Assembly (NCBI GenBank): GCA_950097015.1
Contig: CATNEN010000039.1
Span: 11,572,001 to 11,636,000 of the forward strand
Direction of reading: 5' to 3'
Length of the DNA: 64,000 nucleotides
Source of the DNA: Macrostomum hystrix
Lineage: Eukaryota; Platyhelminthes; Macrostomidae
A model generated the notes under the pieces. It was not told where the DNA came from. It searched no databases and saw nothing but the letters and a program-made list of their open reading frames with translations. Shown piece after piece: positions 63,714-64,000 of this stretch. Made by a program: the position numbers and the translations under genes. Numbering within the stretch: position 1 is the stretch's first letter; the number at the start of each line of letters is the position of its first letter.

Positions 63714-64000
63714 GGATTTTGCTGCTGCTGCTGATGCTGCTGCTGCAGATTTTGCTGCTGCTGAGGCTGAGGCTGCGGTGGCTGCTGTGGATGCTGTAAC
63801 GTATGGTCTTGCTGCTGTCTAGGCTGCTGCTGCGGCTGCGGATTTTGCTGCTGCTGCTGCGGCTGTGGTGGCTGCTGTAGCTGCTGTAACGGATGCTCTT
63901 GCTGCTGTCTAGGCTGCTGCGGCTGTGGCTGAGGCTGCGGCTGCGTTGGCTGCTGTAGCTGCTGTAACGGATGGTCTTGCTGCTGCGGCTGCGGAATTTG
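62508..64000 (-). CDS. PolyQ-rich multi-span membrane protein, 3' part
   Basis: A right exon (~63279 to beyond 64000) encodes long Gln/Pro/His-rich repeats, then QPLLGQACVTQSRRRQ, LELSVDLGELIQTPPRR and a hydrophobic segment NNFLGIIACFVAVADLSLGV. Donor ACTG|GTAAGA is phase 1. A left exon (~62975-62508) holds three more hydrophobic segments (SVLVSGVTGCLFCLSVVL, SSMATIVMLFSLAHTC, YCRLATLLATGTYYGLL) and ends in a serine run, SSGDRI and stop. The only visible acceptor upstream (GAACTAG|CA) would give a stop in phase 1, so the join is unresolved; a missing exon or an indel may explain it. About four membrane spans; family not recognised. Confidence 0.55.
63660..64000 (-). repeat. CAG-repeat region coding polyglutamine
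   Basis: CTG-rich on the plus strand, read as CAG on the minus strand. A Q12 run is followed by imperfect Q/P/H repeats with a roughly 75-120-bp superperiod around CTGCTGTAACGGATGCTCTT. Continues off the right edge. Confidence 0.85.

Overview
The window is eukaryotic, from an invertebrate animal. Genes are split by GT-AG introns, tRNA-derived SINEs and DNA transposons are common, and many introns hold long minisatellites. Gene content (ANAPC1, SLC10, a discoidin/Ig receptor, piggyBac, MULE) and the short introns would suit a lophotrochozoan or flatworm-like genome. That placement is an inference; no sequence here fixes the phylum.

Layout. (1) 0.4-12.5 kb, minus strand: eight consecutive exons of ANAPC1 (APC1, anaphase-promoting complex scaffold). 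They join in frame over 1712 codons; the 3' end lies left of the window. Most of its introns hold a private minisatellite. One intron also carries a nearly complete piggyBac element (7209-10059) with TTAA ends. (2) 13-27 kb: large tandem arrays, a polytopic membrane-protein gene on the minus strand (17.9-19.6 kb), two nested-type MITEs at 21.1-22.4 kb with clear target duplications, and a MULE at 23.3-25.4 kb with a 9-bp target duplication. (3) 27.1-33.2 kb: a head-to-head pair of paralogous three-exon genes of a family I do not recognise. Their start codons are 353 bp apart, and one has a first intron filled by a 3.3-kb, 39-bp minisatellite. (4) 36.1-57.5 kb, minus strand: a complete three-exon SLC10-type (sodium/bile acid symporter family) gene of 525 codons. 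Its 17-kb second intron contains two other putative genes on the opposite strand: a small alanine-rich gene, and a discoidin-Ig-Ig-FN3-TM receptor. The same intron also holds two LINE copies, a Ty3/Gypsy integrase remnant, a broken SLC16 exon and a segmental duplication built of three minisatellites in fixed order. (5) 58-64 kb: a 21-bp array, SINEs and the 3' part of a polyglutamine-rich multi-span membrane protein on the minus strand, running out of the window.

The host genes are not an operon and I see no shared pathway. The points of most interest are the unrecognised divergent gene pair, the nested immune-receptor-like gene, and the number and regularity of the gene-associated minisatellites. 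All exon joins were worked out by eye from reading frame, phase and splice consensus.
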